Origin: Clostridium mobile | Lineage (GTDB): Bacteria > Bacillota > Clostridia > Clostridiales > Clostridiaceae | Direction of reading: 5' to 3' | Assembly (NCBI RefSeq): GCF_018918285.1 | Contig: NZ_JAHLQF010000003.1 | Span: forward strand, 124,001 to 188,000 | Length of the DNA stretch: 64,000 nt | In this document: in pieces, positions 46,295 to 56,635 of the stretch | Layout of the letters: the number at the start of each line of letters is the position of its first letter | Position numbering within the stretch: the first letter of the stretch is position 1 | Translations under genes and position numbers: made by a program | The notes under the pieces: model-generated | The model's database searches: none | Seen by the model: only the letters and a program-made list of their open reading frames with translations | What the model was told of the DNA's origin: nothing

Positions 46295-49200
46295 ATGAAT
46301 AGTGATTCTACTATAAAGTGGGTTAGTTTACATCAGCATACGGAATATTCCCTACTTGACTCTTCGGCTAAAATCAAGGAATTAGTAAAAAGAGCTAAAG
46401 AATTAGGAATGGATAGCTTAGCTATAACAGACCATGGAGTTTTATATGGATGTGTAGAATTCTATAAAGCTGCAATGAAAGAGGGAATTAAACCGATAAT
46501 CGGTTGTGAGATATATGTGGTACCTAAGTCAATGGATATAAAAGTAAATGATAGAGATAATGGAATATATCATTTACTTTTACTTGTTAAAAATGAAACA
46601 GGGTATGAAAATTTAATGAAAATAGTGAGCAAAGCATCTATTGATGGTTTTTACTACAAACCTAGGGTAGATCATCATTATTTAAAAGAACATAGTGAGG
46701 GATTAATAGCTTTAAGTGCATGTCTTGGTGGAGAAATACAAAGCTATATACTAGAAGGTAGAATAAATAAAGCTGAGGAAACAGCATTACTGTATAAAGA
46801 TATATTTAAAGAGGGGTTTTATTTAGAACTTCAGTATCATGGACAAAAAGATCAACTAAAAGTTAACAACGAACTCATCGACATGTCTAAGAGATTAAAC
46901 ATTCCTTTAGTTGCAACTAACGATGTTCATTATATCTATAAAGAAGATTATAAACCACATGATGTACTATTATGTATACAGACAAATAAAACTGTGGATG
47001 AAGAGGAGAGGATGAGATATCCTTCTGATCAATTTTATCTAAAATCCCCAGAAGAGATGTACAAACTATTTTCCCATGTGCCAGAGGCACTTGAAAACAC
47101 GGTAAAAATAGCAGAACAGTGCAATTTTAATTATGAATTTGGTGAATCTAAATTACCCGTATTCCCCCTTCCTGCTGGAGTTAAGCATAGTGAGTATTTA
47201 AAGGAAATATGCTACAAGGGATTAAGGGAAAGATATGAAGAAATAACAAAAGATATAGAAGAAAGATTACTTTATGAATTGAAGATTATAGAAGACATGG
47301 GATACATAGATTATTTCCTTATAGTTTGGGACTTTATAAGATTTGCTAGAGAAAAAGGGATAATGACTGGTCCAGGTAGAGGAAGTGGTGCTGGATCAAT
47401 AGTAGCCTATACACTAGGTATTACTAAAATAGACCCTATAAAATATGGCCTTTTATTCGAGCGATTCTTAAATCCTGAAAGAGTATCTATGCCTGATATT
47501 GATAGCGATTTTTGCTATGAAAGGCGTGGAGAGGTTATAGACTACGTAGTTAGTAAGTATGGTGCTGACAATGTATCACAGATAATAACCTTTGGTACAA
47601 TGGCAGCTAGGGCATGTATTAGGGACGTAGGAAGGGCTATGAATTATTCTTATGCTGAAGTAGATAAGATAGCTAAAATGATACCTACTGTTCCTGGAAC
47701 AACTATGACTATAGATAAGGCTCTTGAATTAAATCCAGAATTAAAAGAAATATATGAAGATGATGGGCGAATTGAGGAATTAATTGATATAGCTAAAAAG
47801 TTAGAAGGATTGCCTAGGCATACCTCAACTCATGCAGCAGGGGTTGTTATAGCATCAAAACCTTTAGTTCAATATGTACCATTACAAAAGAATGAGGGTT
47901 CTATAGTGGCTCAATTTACCATGGGCACCTTAGAAGAACTAGGATTACTTAAAATGGACTTCTTAGGATTAAGAACACTTACAGTAATAAGAGATGCAGT
48001 TGAGATGATAAAGGAAAACAGAGGTATTTCCATAGATTTAGATAAATTAGGATTCGAAGATAAAGAAGTTTATAAAATGATAAGTGAAGGTAAAACTGTA
48101 GGCGTATTTCAATTAGAGTCACCAGGTATGACAAGTTTCATGAAGGACTTAAAACCAGATTCTCTTGAGGATATTATTGCAGGAATAAGCCTTTATAGAC
48201 CAGGACCTATGGCAGAAATACCAAAATATATTTCAAATAAAAAGAATCCAGATGAAATAGAATATCTAACAGAGGAGTTACATGACATACTTTCAGTTAC
48301 TTATGGATGTATGGTTTACCAAGAACAGGTAATGGAGATTGTTAGAAAATTAGCTGGTTACTCCATGGGAAGAAGTGACCTTGTAAGAAGAGCTATGTCA
48401 AAAAAGAAGCATGACGTAATGGAGGAAGAGAGAAAAAATTTCGTCTATGGAGTTGTAGATAAAGATGGCAATGTAGAGGTTCCTGGATGTATAGGTAATG
48501 GTATAGATGAGAAAATAGGAAATAAGATATTTGACTCTATGATGGATTTTGCCTCCTATGCATTTAACAAATCCCACGCCGCTGCCTATGCAGTAGTTGC
48601 TTATCATACAGGATATTTAATGAGATATTATCCTGTTGAATTTATTGCAGCCATGCTAAACAGTGTAATGGGAAACAATGAAAAAGTATCTTATTATGTA
48701 AGATTTGCTAAGGAAAGAAATATCGAGGTGTTAGCACCAGATATTAATGAAAGTTATAGTAAATTTACAGTTAGTGGGAACAACATACGATTTGGATTAG
48801 CTGCTGTAAAAAATTCTGGAGTTAATGTAATTGAGAGCATAGTAAAGTCTAGAGAGGATAAGGGAAAGTTTAAAGATCTTTTAGATTTTTGCAACAAGGC
48901 AGATTTAAATTTTGTAAATAAAAGAGGTCTGGAGAGTTTAATTAAAGCTGGAGCTTTTGATAATTTCGGAGTATATAGATCTCAAATGATAGCAGTGTAT
49001 GAAAAAATATTAGAGGGCACTAACAATGATAGGAAGAAAAATATAAATGGTCAAATAGATTTATTTTCACAATTTGAGGATACGCCTGTGGAAATACAAT
49101 ACCCTGATATCAATGAATTTCCTAAAAAATATCTCTTAGCTATGGAGAAAGAAATGACTGGTTTATATATATCTGGCCATCCTTTAGAGGAATTTAGTGA

Positions 49201-49798
49201 AATACTCAATGAAAGATATATGACAAAGATATCTGATATTGTAAGTTCAGAGGGTTTAGAAGAAGAACTAATTGAAATTGAAAAAAAAGTCTTCGATAAT
49301 CAGGCAGTAAAGATCGGTGGAATAGTTACTTATATAAGTAAAAAAGTAACTAGAAGTAATGAAATGATGGCATTTTTAGAGGTGGAAGATCTTTATGGAG
49401 CTATTGAGGTAATAGTATTTCCTAAAATATTGGAAAAAAATAAAGATATAATTAAAGAGGATTCTACAATACTAATCAAAGGCAGAATAAGCATGAGAGA
49501 AAGTGAACAGCCTAAAATCATATGTGAGGAAGTGAACCTCTTATCTAAGGAAAATATAGATGATAAGATATATGAAAAAGTATATATAAGACTAGCTAAA
49601 GAAGAGAAATTAGGAGAATCTTTAGAACTGTTAAAATCTATGTGTACCCAATATAAAGGTAATACACCTATTTATATTTATATAGAAGAAAGTAAAAAGA
49701 AATATCAACTAAACAAAGATTTATGGGTAAATTGTAATAAAGATATAATTAGGTTAATAAAATTTAATTTCGGTGAAGAAAATGTAAAATTTATTTAG
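46295..49798 (+). CDS. dnaE: DNA polymerase III alpha subunit DnaE
   Basis: 1167 residues. PHP domain at the N-terminus (SLHQHTEYSLLDSSAKI, ITDHGVLYG), palm catalytic acidic residues in MPDIDSDFCYERRGEVIDYV, the GPGRGSGAGSIVAYTLGIT loop, fingers/thumb ISLYRPGPMAEIPKYI and RRAMSKKKHDVMEEER, a helix-hairpin-helix region and a C-terminal OB fold (VKIGGIVTYISKKVTRSNE). No proofreading exonuclease is built in, so this is the DnaE1 type rather than PolC. The frame is open from 46247, but GGGAGGAAGAGG places the start at ATG 46295. A long terminator follows. Confidence 0.96.
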   Translation: MNSDSTIKWVSLHQHTEYSLLDSSAKIKELVKRAKELGMDSLAITDHGVLYGCVEFYKAAMKEGIKPIIGCEIYVVPKSMDIKVNDRDNGIYHLLLLVKNETGYENLMKIVSKASIDGFYYKPRVDHHYLKEHSEGLIALSACLGGEIQSYILEGRINKAEETALLYKDIFKEGFYLELQYHGQKDQLKVNNELIDMSKRLNIPLVATNDVHYIYKEDYKPHDVLLCIQTNKTVDEEERMRYPSDQFYLKSPEEMYKLFSHVPEALENTVKIAEQCNFNYEFGESKLPVFPLPAGVKHSEYLKEICYKGLRERYEEITKDIEERLLYELKIIEDMGYIDYFLIVWDFIRFAREKGIMTGPGRGSGAGSIVAYTLGITKIDPIKYGLLFERFLNPERVSMPDIDSDFCYERRGEVIDYVVSKYGADNVSQIITFGTMAARACIRDVGRAMNYSYAEVDKIAKMIPTVPGTTMTIDKALELNPELKEIYEDDGRIEELIDIAKKLEGLPRHTSTHAAGVVIASKPLVQYVPLQKNEGSIVAQFTMGTLEELGLLKMDFLGLRTLTVIRDAVEMIKENRGISIDLDKLGFEDKEVYKMISEGKTVGVFQLESPGMTSFMKDLKPDSLEDIIAGISLYRPGPMAEIPKYISNKKNPDEIEYLTEELHDILSVTYGCMVYQEQVMEIVRKLAGYSMGRSDLVRRAMSKKKHDVMEEERKNFVYGVVDKDGNVEVPGCIGNGIDEKIGNKIFDSMMDFASYAFNKSHAAAYAVVAYHTGYLMRYYPVEFIAAMLNSVMGNNEKVSYYVRFAKERNIEVLAPDINESYSKFTVSGNNIRFGLAAVKNSGVNVIESIVKSREDKGKFKDLLDFCNKADLNFVNKRGLESLIKAGAFDNFGVYRSQMIAVYEKILEGTNNDRKKNINGQIDLFSQFEDTPVEIQYPDINEFPKKYLLAMEKEMTGLYISGHPLEEFSEILNERYMTKISDIVSSEGLEEELIEIEKKVFDNQAVKIGGIVTYISKKVTRSNEMMAFLEVEDLYGAIEVIVFPKILEKNKDIIKEDSTILIKGRISMRESEQPKIICEEVNLLSKENIDDKIYEKVYIRLAKEEKLGESLELLKSMCTQYKGNTPIYIYIEESKKKYQLNKDLWVNCNKDIIRLIKFNFGEENVKFI

Positions 49799-49812
49799 TT
49801 GAATATTAAATA

Positions 49813-49873
49813 AAAAAATAAACAAAATATTATGGGGAATATAAATATTTCTTATATATTTTGTTTATTTTTT
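49813..49873 (+). terminator. terminator of dnaE
   Basis: An 18-bp AT-rich stem (49813-49830 with 49856-49873) ending in a T run, with a 25-base loop. The rest of the gap to pfkA shows nothing more. Confidence 0.7.
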
Positions 49874-50004
49874 CTTTTATTACTATATATTATTGCATAT
49901 TTTACATACTTTTATTAAAATTAATAATATACAGATATTTATATCTTTGTAAAAGGTGTGGGACAAAAAATGTCCATGTGGTCAAAATTAGGAGGAGGTA
50001 TAAT

Positions 50005-50964
50005 ATGAAGAAAATTGGAGTTTTAACCAGTGGTGGCGATGCCCCAGGCATGAATGCTGCAATAAGGGCAGTGGTTAGGACAGGTTTAGATAAAGGTTTA
50101 GATGTAATGGGAATACAAAGGGGATTTAGTGGACTCATAAATGGTGAATTATTTCAAATGGAAAGAAAAAGTGTAGCGGATATTATTCAAAGAGGCGGTA
50201 CAATTTTAAGAACTGCTAGAAGTGAAGAATTCAAAACAGAAGCAGGTCAAAAGAAGGCTGCAAATATTTTGTCCGCCTTTGGTATAGATGGATTGGTTGT
50301 AATAGGAGGAGATGGTTCCTTTCATGGAGCTCAGGCACTAGCTAAACATGGAATAAAAACAGTTGGAATACCAGGGACAATAGATAATGACTTAGCATAT
50401 ACAGAGTACACTATAGGCTTTGATACTGCAGTAAATACTGTATTGGACGCTATAAATAAATTAAGAGATACATCAACTTCTCATGAAAGAGTTAGTATTG
50501 TGGAAGTTATGGGAAGAAATTGTGGTGACATAGCTGTGTATGCTGGATTAGCTGGTGGAGCCGAAAGTATAATAGTACCAGAAAAAGGGTATGATGTAAA
50601 TGTGCTCTGCAGAACAATTTTAGAAGGAAAATTAAGAGGAAAAATGCACAACTTAATTATAATAGCTGAAGGTGTTGGTGGAGCTAATGAAATAGCTAAA
50701 AAGGTGGAAGAAGTTACAGGGATTGGTGCTAGAGCAACAATACTTGGACATATTCAAAGAGGAGGAAGTCCTACGGCAAATGACAGAATTTTAGCCTCTA
50801 GATTAGGATATAGGGCTGTAGAATTATTGTTAGAAGGCAAAACTTCTACAGTAGTAGGGGTGCAAGGCGGAAAAGTAATAGATATGGGTATAGATGAAGC
50901 TTTAACTATAAAAGCGAAGTTTAATGAAGACTTATATTTAATTGGAGAATCATTATCTTATTAA
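50005..50964 (+). CDS. pfkA: ATP-dependent 6-phosphofructokinase
   Basis: 319 residues, normal length. ATP-site [31 protein letters not shown], catalytic [30 protein letters not shown] and [15 protein letters not shown] are intact. Group I allosteric PfkA, phosphorylating fructose-6-phosphate in glycolysis. GGAGGAGG places the start at ATG 50005; the frame is open further upstream but AT-rich and non-homologous. pyk follows 27 bases later, a common glycolytic pair. Confidence 0.97.
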   Translation: MKKIGVLTSGGDAPGMNAAIRAVVRTGLDKGLDVMGIQRGFSGLINGELFQMERKSVADIIQRGGTILRTARSEEFKTEAGQKKAANILSAFGIDGLVVIGGDGSFHGAQALAKHGIKTVGIPGTIDNDLAYTEYTIGFDTAVNTVLDAINKLRDTSTSHERVSIVEVMGRNCGDIAVYAGLAGGAESIIVPEKGYDVNVLCRTILEGKLRGKMHNLIIIAEGVGGANEIAKKVEEVTGIGARATILGHIQRGGSPTANDRILASRLGYRAVELLLEGKTSTVVGVQGGKVIDMGIDEALTIKAKFNEDLYLIGESLSY

Positions 50965-50991
50965 TAAGTATAGAATTTTGGAGGTTTTATT

Positions 50992-52749
50992 ATGCAAAAA
51001 ACAAAAATGGTTTTTACCATAGGTCCTGCAAGTGATAAAGAAGATGTGTTAGGTGAATTAATTAAAGCTGGAATGAATGCGGCTAGATTAAATTTTTCTC
51101 ATGGATCTCATGAGGAACATAAAAAGAGAATAGATTTAGTAAAAGAATTAAATCGCAAATATAATAAACATATTGCAATTATACTAGATACTAAAGGACC
51201 AGAAATAAGGACTGGAAACTTTAAAGATGAAAAAGTTGAACTAATTGAAGGAAATAAGTTCACTATTTACTGTGGAGAAGAGATTTTAGGTGATGAAAGT
51301 AAATGTTCTATAACCTATAATAGGCTACACGAAGATGTACAACCAGGAAATATGATATTAATAGATGATGGGTTGGTAGCACTTGAAGTAGAAAATGTAG
51401 AAGATAATAAAATTCACTGTGTAGTAAAGAATAGTGGATTTATATCCAATCATAAAGGAGTAAATGTTCCTGGAGTGGCTACTTCACTACCATCTTTAAC
51501 AGAAAAGGATAAAGAAGATTTAAAATTTGGATGTGAAAATGAAGTAGATATAATTGCAGCTTCATTTATAAGAAGAGCTTCAGACGTTTTAGCTATAAGA
51601 AAAGTTATTGAACAAAATAATGGAAAAGACATTCAAATATGCTCAAAGATAGAGAACCATCAAGGTGTTGAAAACATAGATGAGATAATACAATTTTCTG
51701 ATGCAATAATGGTAGCTAGAGGAGATATGGGAGTAGAAATTCCAATTGAACAAGTTCCAATTATTCAAAAAATGATAATTGAAAAATGTAATAAAGCAGG
51801 AAAAGCTGTAATTACTGCAACACAAATGCTTGATTCTATGATAAGAAACCCAAGACCAACCAGGGCAGAAGCTTCAGACATAGCTAATGCTATATTTGAT
51901 GGTACAGATGCCATAATGCTTAGCGGAGAAACCGCTGGAGGAAAATATCCAATAGAAGCGGCTAATACAATGGCAAGAATAGCTAAAACTGCAGAAGAAA
52001 AAATAGATTATGATTCCTTATTATCTAAAAGAAGAGAGGTGCATGTGCTAAATGTAGCAAATGCTATAAGTATAGCTACATGTACTACTGCAGCTGAATT
52101 AAATGCATCAGCTATAATAACAGCTACTCAAAGTGGATATACAGCTAGAATGGTATCCAAATATAGACCAGCATGTCCTATAATTGCAGTTACTCCAAAT
52201 GCTAGTGTAGCTAAAAAGCTGGCATTGAATTGGGGGGTATTCCCAATTCTTACTGAACAGTATAGTTCTACTGACGAACTTATAGAGAAATCTGTAGAAA
52301 TATCATTAAAATCAGAGTATGTAAATAAAGGGGATTTAGTTGTAATAGCGGCAGGTATTCCAGCAAGCTACTCAGGAACTACAAACATGTTAAAAGTTCA
52401 TGTAGTAGGAGATATTTTAGTTCAAGGAAGAGGCGCTGGAGTTAAACATGGAGTAGGTACAATAAAATTAGTCAATAACCATGCTGAAGCTAAAGATTTA
52501 GTAGAAAAAGGAGATATATTGGTAATTAAGGATTCAGATATAGAGTATATATCCGTATTAGATAGGGTTGGAGGAGTTATAGCTGAGACAGGAGGACTTA
52601 CATCCCACTTAGCTATTGAATGCATCACCCGTGAAATACCTTTTATATGTAGTGCAGGAGGAGCAATGAAGACATTAAAGACTGGCTCATATGTAACTAT
52701 GGACGTAAGGAGAGGAATTGTTTATAACGGTAAGGTATCCATATCATAA
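50992..52749 (+). CDS. pyk: pyruvate kinase
   Basis: 585 residues. The TIM-barrel core has AARLNFSHGSHEEH, LDTKGPEIRTG, the Lys in ICSKIENHQG, VARGDMGVEI and TATQMLDSM. The C-terminal regulatory domain (about 350-470) is followed by an extra PEP-utiliser-like His domain (about 490-585; GGLTSHLAIECITREIPFIC), present in Bacillus and clostridial pyruvate kinases and accounting for the length above 480. It converts PEP and ADP to pyruvate and ATP. ATG 50992 after TTGGAGG. A strong terminator follows. Confidence 0.97.
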   Translation: MQKTKMVFTIGPASDKEDVLGELIKAGMNAARLNFSHGSHEEHKKRIDLVKELNRKYNKHIAIILDTKGPEIRTGNFKDEKVELIEGNKFTIYCGEEILGDESKCSITYNRLHEDVQPGNMILIDDGLVALEVENVEDNKIHCVVKNSGFISNHKGVNVPGVATSLPSLTEKDKEDLKFGCENEVDIIAASFIRRASDVLAIRKVIEQNNGKDIQICSKIENHQGVENIDEIIQFSDAIMVARGDMGVEIPIEQVPIIQKMIIEKCNKAGKAVITATQMLDSMIRNPRPTRAEASDIANAIFDGTDAIMLSGETAGGKYPIEAANTMARIAKTAEEKIDYDSLLSKRREVHVLNVANAISIATCTTAAELNASAIITATQSGYTARMVSKYRPACPIIAVTPNASVAKKLALNWGVFPILTEQYSSTDELIEKSVEISLKSEYVNKGDLVVIAAGIPASYSGTTNMLKVHVVGDILVQGRGAGVKHGVGTIKLVNNHAEAKDLVEKGDILVIKDSDIEYISVLDRVGGVIAETGGLTSHLAIECITREIPFICSAGGAMKTLKTGSYVTMDVRRGIVYNGKVSIS

Positions 52750-52753
52750 AGAT

Positions 52754-52778
52754 GAGCACCTAGTGGGTGCTCTTTTTA
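52754..52778 (+). terminator. terminator of pfkA-pyk
   Basis: GAGCACC (52754-52760) pairs with GGTGCTC (52766-52772), with loop TAGTG and a TTTTT run. Confidence 0.88.
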
Positions 52779-52846
52779 TATAGTAACCTAAAAACTAATT
52801 GATTCCTATAATTTTTCTAATAAAGAAAATGAGGAGTTGCTTGAGA

Positions 52847-53536
52847 ATGTATAATTGTAATAAAAAAAGTATTTTGAGTATCCCATTGTTTGAAAATTTA
52901 CATGAGAAACATATTGATAAATTAGTTAGTTCATCTAATCTAATACAATTAAAAAAAGGACAAATATTATTTAGTGAAAGGGATGTGATCAATAACATCT
53001 ATATAGCAGTAAACGGTAAAGTAACCCTTTATAGATTGACAGAAACAGGACAAAAAAGAATAATATATATTTTAGATAAGGGTGAAATAATAAATGAGGT
53101 TATATTTGATGATTTACCTGCATCTATAAATTGTGAGGCTTTTGAAGATAGTAGTGTATTGGCTCTTAATAAAAATGATTTGCTTGAAGTTATGGAAGAA
53201 GATTTCCAGGTTACTAAAAAAATAATGTACTCTATGGGTAAAAAGATAAGAAGATTATATAGGCAACTGAAAAATGCGGTACCTATAAAAATAGATAAAA
53301 AACTAGCTGCTAAGCTCTGGAAATTAAGTAGGGACTATGGAGTAGAAGTAGATGGAGGAACTTTAATTAATTTAGATATTAGCATAACCTATCTTGCAGA
53401 TATGTTAGGAAACACAAGGGAAGCTGTATCTAGATGTATAAACAACTTTGAGAAGAATGGTCTTATAGAATTTAAAGGCAGAAAAATTATTATAAAAGAT
53501 AGAGAAAGTCTTTCGATATATTTTAGAGGAATGTGA
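52847..53536 (+). CDS. Crp/Fnr-family transcriptional regulator, candidate regulator of asrABC
   Basis: 229 residues. An N-terminal cyclic-nucleotide-binding-like beta-roll (about 10-120; QLKKGQILFSERDVINNIYI, VNGKVTLYRLTETGQKRII), a dimerisation helix, and a C-terminal HTH (about 180-229; ITYLADMLGNTREAVSRCIN, NFEKNGLIEFKGRKIIIKD). There is no N-terminal FNR-type cysteine cluster. The frame is open from 52799, but GAGGAG suits ATG 52847 (an in-frame ATG at 52829 is possible). It lies directly upstream of asrABC, and a CRP-type palindrome lies in the spacer. Confidence 0.88.
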   Translation: MYNCNKKSILSIPLFENLHEKHIDKLVSSSNLIQLKKGQILFSERDVINNIYIAVNGKVTLYRLTETGQKRIIYILDKGEIINEVIFDDLPASINCEAFEDSSVLALNKNDLLEVMEEDFQVTKKIMYSMGKKIRRLYRQLKNAVPIKIDKKLAAKLWKLSRDYGVEVDGGTLINLDISITYLADMLGNTREAVSRCINNFEKNGLIEFKGRKIIIKDRESLSIYFRGM

Positions 53537-53557
53537 TATAGGTCACATTCCTTTTTT
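53528..53557 (+). terminator. terminator of the Crp/Fnr gene, overlapping a CRP-type palindrome
   Basis: GGAATGTGA (53528-53536, including the stop codon) pairs with TCACATTCC (53543-53551), followed by TTTTTT. The centre, TGTGA-N6-TCACA at 53532-53547, equals the E. coli CRP consensus and lies about 165 bp upstream of asrA. Confidence 0.8.
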
Positions 53558-53712
53558 ATTATTTATGATACTTTGGTATTATAGACTTTTATCTATAATA
53601 CTGAGGATTATTATAGAAGATTTAGTGAAGAAATTAACAAACTATCATTTGTTCAGAAAAGATGCAGTATGGTGTTTTTTAAATTAAAAGGAAAAGTAAA
53701 GGGGGAATAGAA

Positions 53713-54714
53713 TTGGGATTTTCATTATCAATGGAAAAGTTCAACAATGTAATGAAGGAATTAAGAAGGAATAATAAAGTATATGGTCCCAAACTCTTGA
53801 AGAATAAGGGGACTTTTTCAGATACAGACATGGTAAGGTATGGAGAAGTAAATGAAATACAGGATATAGAATTTAATAAAAAATCTTTCTTTTCTCCAAA
53901 GGAAGTAATACTTCCAATAACTCAAACCTTATTTTACTTTACAGAAGATCAAGTTATGGAACCTAAAGAAGAAGAAAAAAATATACTTATATTTTTAAGA
54001 AGTTGTGATATACATGCTACAAAAAGATTAGATCAAGTCTATTTAAAGAATGGTTTTGAAGACCCCTATTATAAAAAATTGAGAGAGAAAGTAAAATTTA
54101 TTTTGATGGAATGTGAAAATAGCTTTGAAAATTGTTTTTGTGTAAGTATGGGCTCAAACAAAACTGAAGATTATTCAATGTTTGTAAGGAGACAAGGGGA
54201 TAAAGTTTTTGTAGAGTGCAAGGATGAAGAACTGTCTCACATGTTTGAAGGATTAGAGGAAAAAGTAGTAACACCTAAATTTATAGAGAAAAATGAATTA
54301 GAAGTGAAAATACCTGAAGGATTGAATATAGAAATATTTAAGGCAGATATCTGGAAGGAATACTCTTCAAGATGTATTGCCTGTGGAAGATGTAATACTG
54401 TATGTGGCACATGTGCATGTTTTACAATGCAAGATATATTCTATAAGGATAACGATAATGTAGGAGAAAGAAGAAGGGTATGGGCATCTTGTCAAATAGA
54501 TGGATTTACTAGTATGGCAGGAGGGCATGAATTTAGAAAAAACAAAGGGGATAGAATGAGGTTTAAGGTTATGCATAAAGTATATGATTTTAATAAAAGG
54601 TTTGGATATCATATGTGTGTAGGATGTGGTAGGTGTGACGATGCATGTCCAGAATATATCTCATTTTCACATTGTGTAAATAAATTAAATTCTGCAGTTA
54701 AGGAGGGGAAATAA
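53713..54714 (+). CDS. asrA: anaerobic sulfite reductase subunit A
   Basis: 333 residues. Two [4Fe-4S] ferredoxin-type motifs lie in the C-terminal half: CIACGRCNTVCGTCACF (about 217-233) and CVGCGRCDDACPEY (about 300-313). The preceding region has IFLRSCDIHATKRLDQ, conserved in AsrA. It passes electrons to the AsrC siroheme subunit in reduction of sulfite to sulfide. TTG start at 53713 with AAAGGGGGAA upstream. First gene of asrABC; asrB starts right after its stop. Confidence 0.95.
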   Translation: MGFSLSMEKFNNVMKELRRNNKVYGPKLLKNKGTFSDTDMVRYGEVNEIQDIEFNKKSFFSPKEVILPITQTLFYFTEDQVMEPKEEEKNILIFLRSCDIHATKRLDQVYLKNGFEDPYYKKLREKVKFILMECENSFENCFCVSMGSNKTEDYSMFVRRQGDKVFVECKDEELSHMFEGLEEKVVTPKFIEKNELEVKIPEGLNIEIFKADIWKEYSSRCIACGRCNTVCGTCACFTMQDIFYKDNDNVGERRRVWASCQIDGFTSMAGGHEFRKNKGDRMRFKVMHKVYDFNKRFGYHMCVGCGRCDDACPEYISFSHCVNKLNSAVKEGK

Positions 54715-55509
54715 TTGGAGAAAAATGTGTATTTACCATTTAAGTCAAAAATATTGAGTATAAAACCTCATACTGATATAGATTATACTTTTAGAATGGA
54801 ATACAAGGGAGAGGTAAAACCGGGACAGTTTTTCGAAGTATCTATTCCAAAGTATGGTGAAGCTCCTATTTCTGTTTGTGAGATTGGGGAAGACTATGTG
54901 GATTTAACCATAAGAAGAGTAGGAAAAGTAACAGATATTATACACACTTTTTTCCCAGGACATCATCTTTTTATGAGAGGACCCTATGGTAATGGTTTTG
55001 ATATAGAGCGATACAAGGGAAAAGAAGTGATCGTGGCAGCGGGAGGAACAGGTCTTGCACCTGTAAAAGGTGTAGTAGATTATTTTGCGAAACATGTGGA
55101 TGAAGTGGAAGATTTTACTCTAATTTGTGGATTTAAATCTCCAGAAGATATATTGTTTAAAGATGATTTTAAGAAATGGAATGAAAGTATAAAGACAATA
55201 ATGACGGTAGACAAGGCTCATGAAGAATATGTAGGCAATGTAGGACTTATAACAAATTATGTGGGAAACATAGCTATAAAAAATATTGAGGAAGCCAATG
55301 TAATAATTGTAGGGCCTCCTATTATGATGAAGTTTACAGTAGGAGAATTTATAAAAAGTGGGATAAAAGAAGAAAATATATGGGTTTCTTATGAGAGAAA
55401 GATGTGTTGTGGTGTAGGAAAATGTGGACATTGTAAGATAGACGATACCTATATTTGTCTTGATGGACCTGTGTTTAATTATACTAAAGCTAAAGAGCTT
55501 ATAGATTAG
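54715..55509 (+). CDS. asrB: anaerobic sulfite reductase subunit B
   Basis: 264 residues, a ferredoxin-NADP reductase-type flavoprotein. An FAD domain (about 15-100; YKGEVKPGQFFEVSIPKYGE, LTIRRVGKVT), an NAD(P) domain (VIVAAGGTGLAPVKGVVDYF), and a C-terminal 2Fe-2S-type cysteine cluster (CCGVGKCGHCKIDDTYICLD, about 228-247). It oxidises NADH for the AsrAC subunits. TTG start at 54715 immediately after the asrA stop; AAGGAGGGG is in the asrA end. Confidence 0.95.
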   Translation: MEKNVYLPFKSKILSIKPHTDIDYTFRMEYKGEVKPGQFFEVSIPKYGEAPISVCEIGEDYVDLTIRRVGKVTDIIHTFFPGHHLFMRGPYGNGFDIERYKGKEVIVAAGGTGLAPVKGVVDYFAKHVDEVEDFTLICGFKSPEDILFKDDFKKWNESIKTIMTVDKAHEEYVGNVGLITNYVGNIAIKNIEEANVIIVGPPIMMKFTVGEFIKSGIKEENIWVSYERKMCCGVGKCGHCKIDDTYICLDGPVFNYTKAKELID

Positions 55510-55520
55510 GGGGTGAGATT

Positions 55521-56471
55521 ATGGATATAAATACTAAAGCTTTAAAGAAAAATGCTTTTAGGGTGACAAAAGAGAGAGGAAAGACAGCAGCAAGGGTAAG
55601 AGTTCCAGGAGGACACTTAAAGGCAAAATACTTAATTATTTTACAAGAAGTGGCAGAGAAATATGGTAACGGAACTCTCCATATAACAGCAAGACAAGGA
55701 TTTGAGATTCCAGGAATTCCAATGAAATATATACCAGATGTAAACAAAGCTCTTCAACCTGTTATAGAAGGACTAGAAATAAATCAAGAAAACCCTAACG
55801 GCGGCTACTCAGCTTCAGGAACTAGAAATGTGTCTGCATGTATAGGAAATTCAGTATGCCCTTTTGGGAACTATAATACAAGTAAATTTGCTAAAAAAAT
55901 AGAAAAGGCAATTTTCCCAAACGATTATCATGTTAAAGTAGCATTAACAGGATGCTCTAATGATTGTATTAAGGCAAGGATGCATGACTTTGGTATAATT
56001 GGCATGACTGAGCCGCAATATGACAACTATAGATGTATAGGATGTGAAGCTTGTGTAAATAACTGCAAGAAAAGAGTTACAGGGGCTTTAACCTTTGAAA
56101 ACTATAAAGTTGTAAGAGATCATAGCAAATGTCTAGGATGCGGTGAATGTATAGGAAAGTGTCCAACTTCCGCTTGGTCTAGAAGCGAGGAAAAATATTT
56201 TAAACTAGTCATCATGGGAAGGACAGGAAAGAAGAATCCAAGACTAGCTAGAGAATTTATAACCTGGATTGATGAAGAGAGCATTATTAAGATAATATTA
56301 AACACTTATGACTATATACATGAATATATAGATAAAGAGGCTCCAGGAGGAAAAGAGCATATAGGGTATATAGTTGATAGGACAGGTTATAATGAATTTA
56401 AAAAATGGGCGTTAAAAGATGTACAATTAAGTAAAAAGGCTAAAGTAGAAGATAATATTAATTGGTATTAA
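55521..56471 (+). CDS. asrC: anaerobic sulfite reductase subunit C (siroheme)
   Basis: 316 residues. The catalytic subunit has the sulfite/nitrite reductase half-domain (LHITARQGFEIPGIPMKYI), siroheme-4Fe-4S cysteines in ACIGNSVCPFG (C-x5-C) and LTGCSNDCIKARMHDFGIIG (C-x3-C), and a 2x[4Fe-4S] ferredoxin insert (CIGCEACVNNC, CLGCGECIGKC). It reduces sulfite to sulfide. ATG 55521 follows AGGGGGTGAG, 11 bases after asrB. A homologue with an altered cysteine spacing is encoded at 9263. Confidence 0.95.
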   Translation: MDINTKALKKNAFRVTKERGKTAARVRVPGGHLKAKYLIILQEVAEKYGNGTLHITARQGFEIPGIPMKYIPDVNKALQPVIEGLEINQENPNGGYSASGTRNVSACIGNSVCPFGNYNTSKFAKKIEKAIFPNDYHVKVALTGCSNDCIKARMHDFGIIGMTEPQYDNYRCIGCEACVNNCKKRVTGALTFENYKVVRDHSKCLGCGECIGKCPTSAWSRSEEKYFKLVIMGRTGKKNPRLAREFITWIDEESIIKIILNTYDYIHEYIDKEAPGGKEHIGYIVDRTGYNEFKKWALKDVQLSKKAKVEDNINWY

Positions 56472-56496
56472 AATAGTTTTGAGCATCTTTGAAATG

Positions 56497-56540
56497 CACC
56501 CCAAATGTTAGCACCTATAACATTTGGAGGTGTTCTTTTT
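56497..56540 (+). terminator. terminator of asrABC
   Basis: CACCCCAAATGTTA (56497-56510) pairs, with a small bulge, with TAACATTTGGAGGTG (56518-56532), followed by a T run. Confidence 0.82.
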
Positions 56541-56635
56541 TTATGTAGTCAAGGATTAAGGTATCCTAACATTTGACAATGAAAATTTAAGAAGTTAGAA
56601 TTAATTTGGGAATATATTTTAAGGGGATGTTATAT

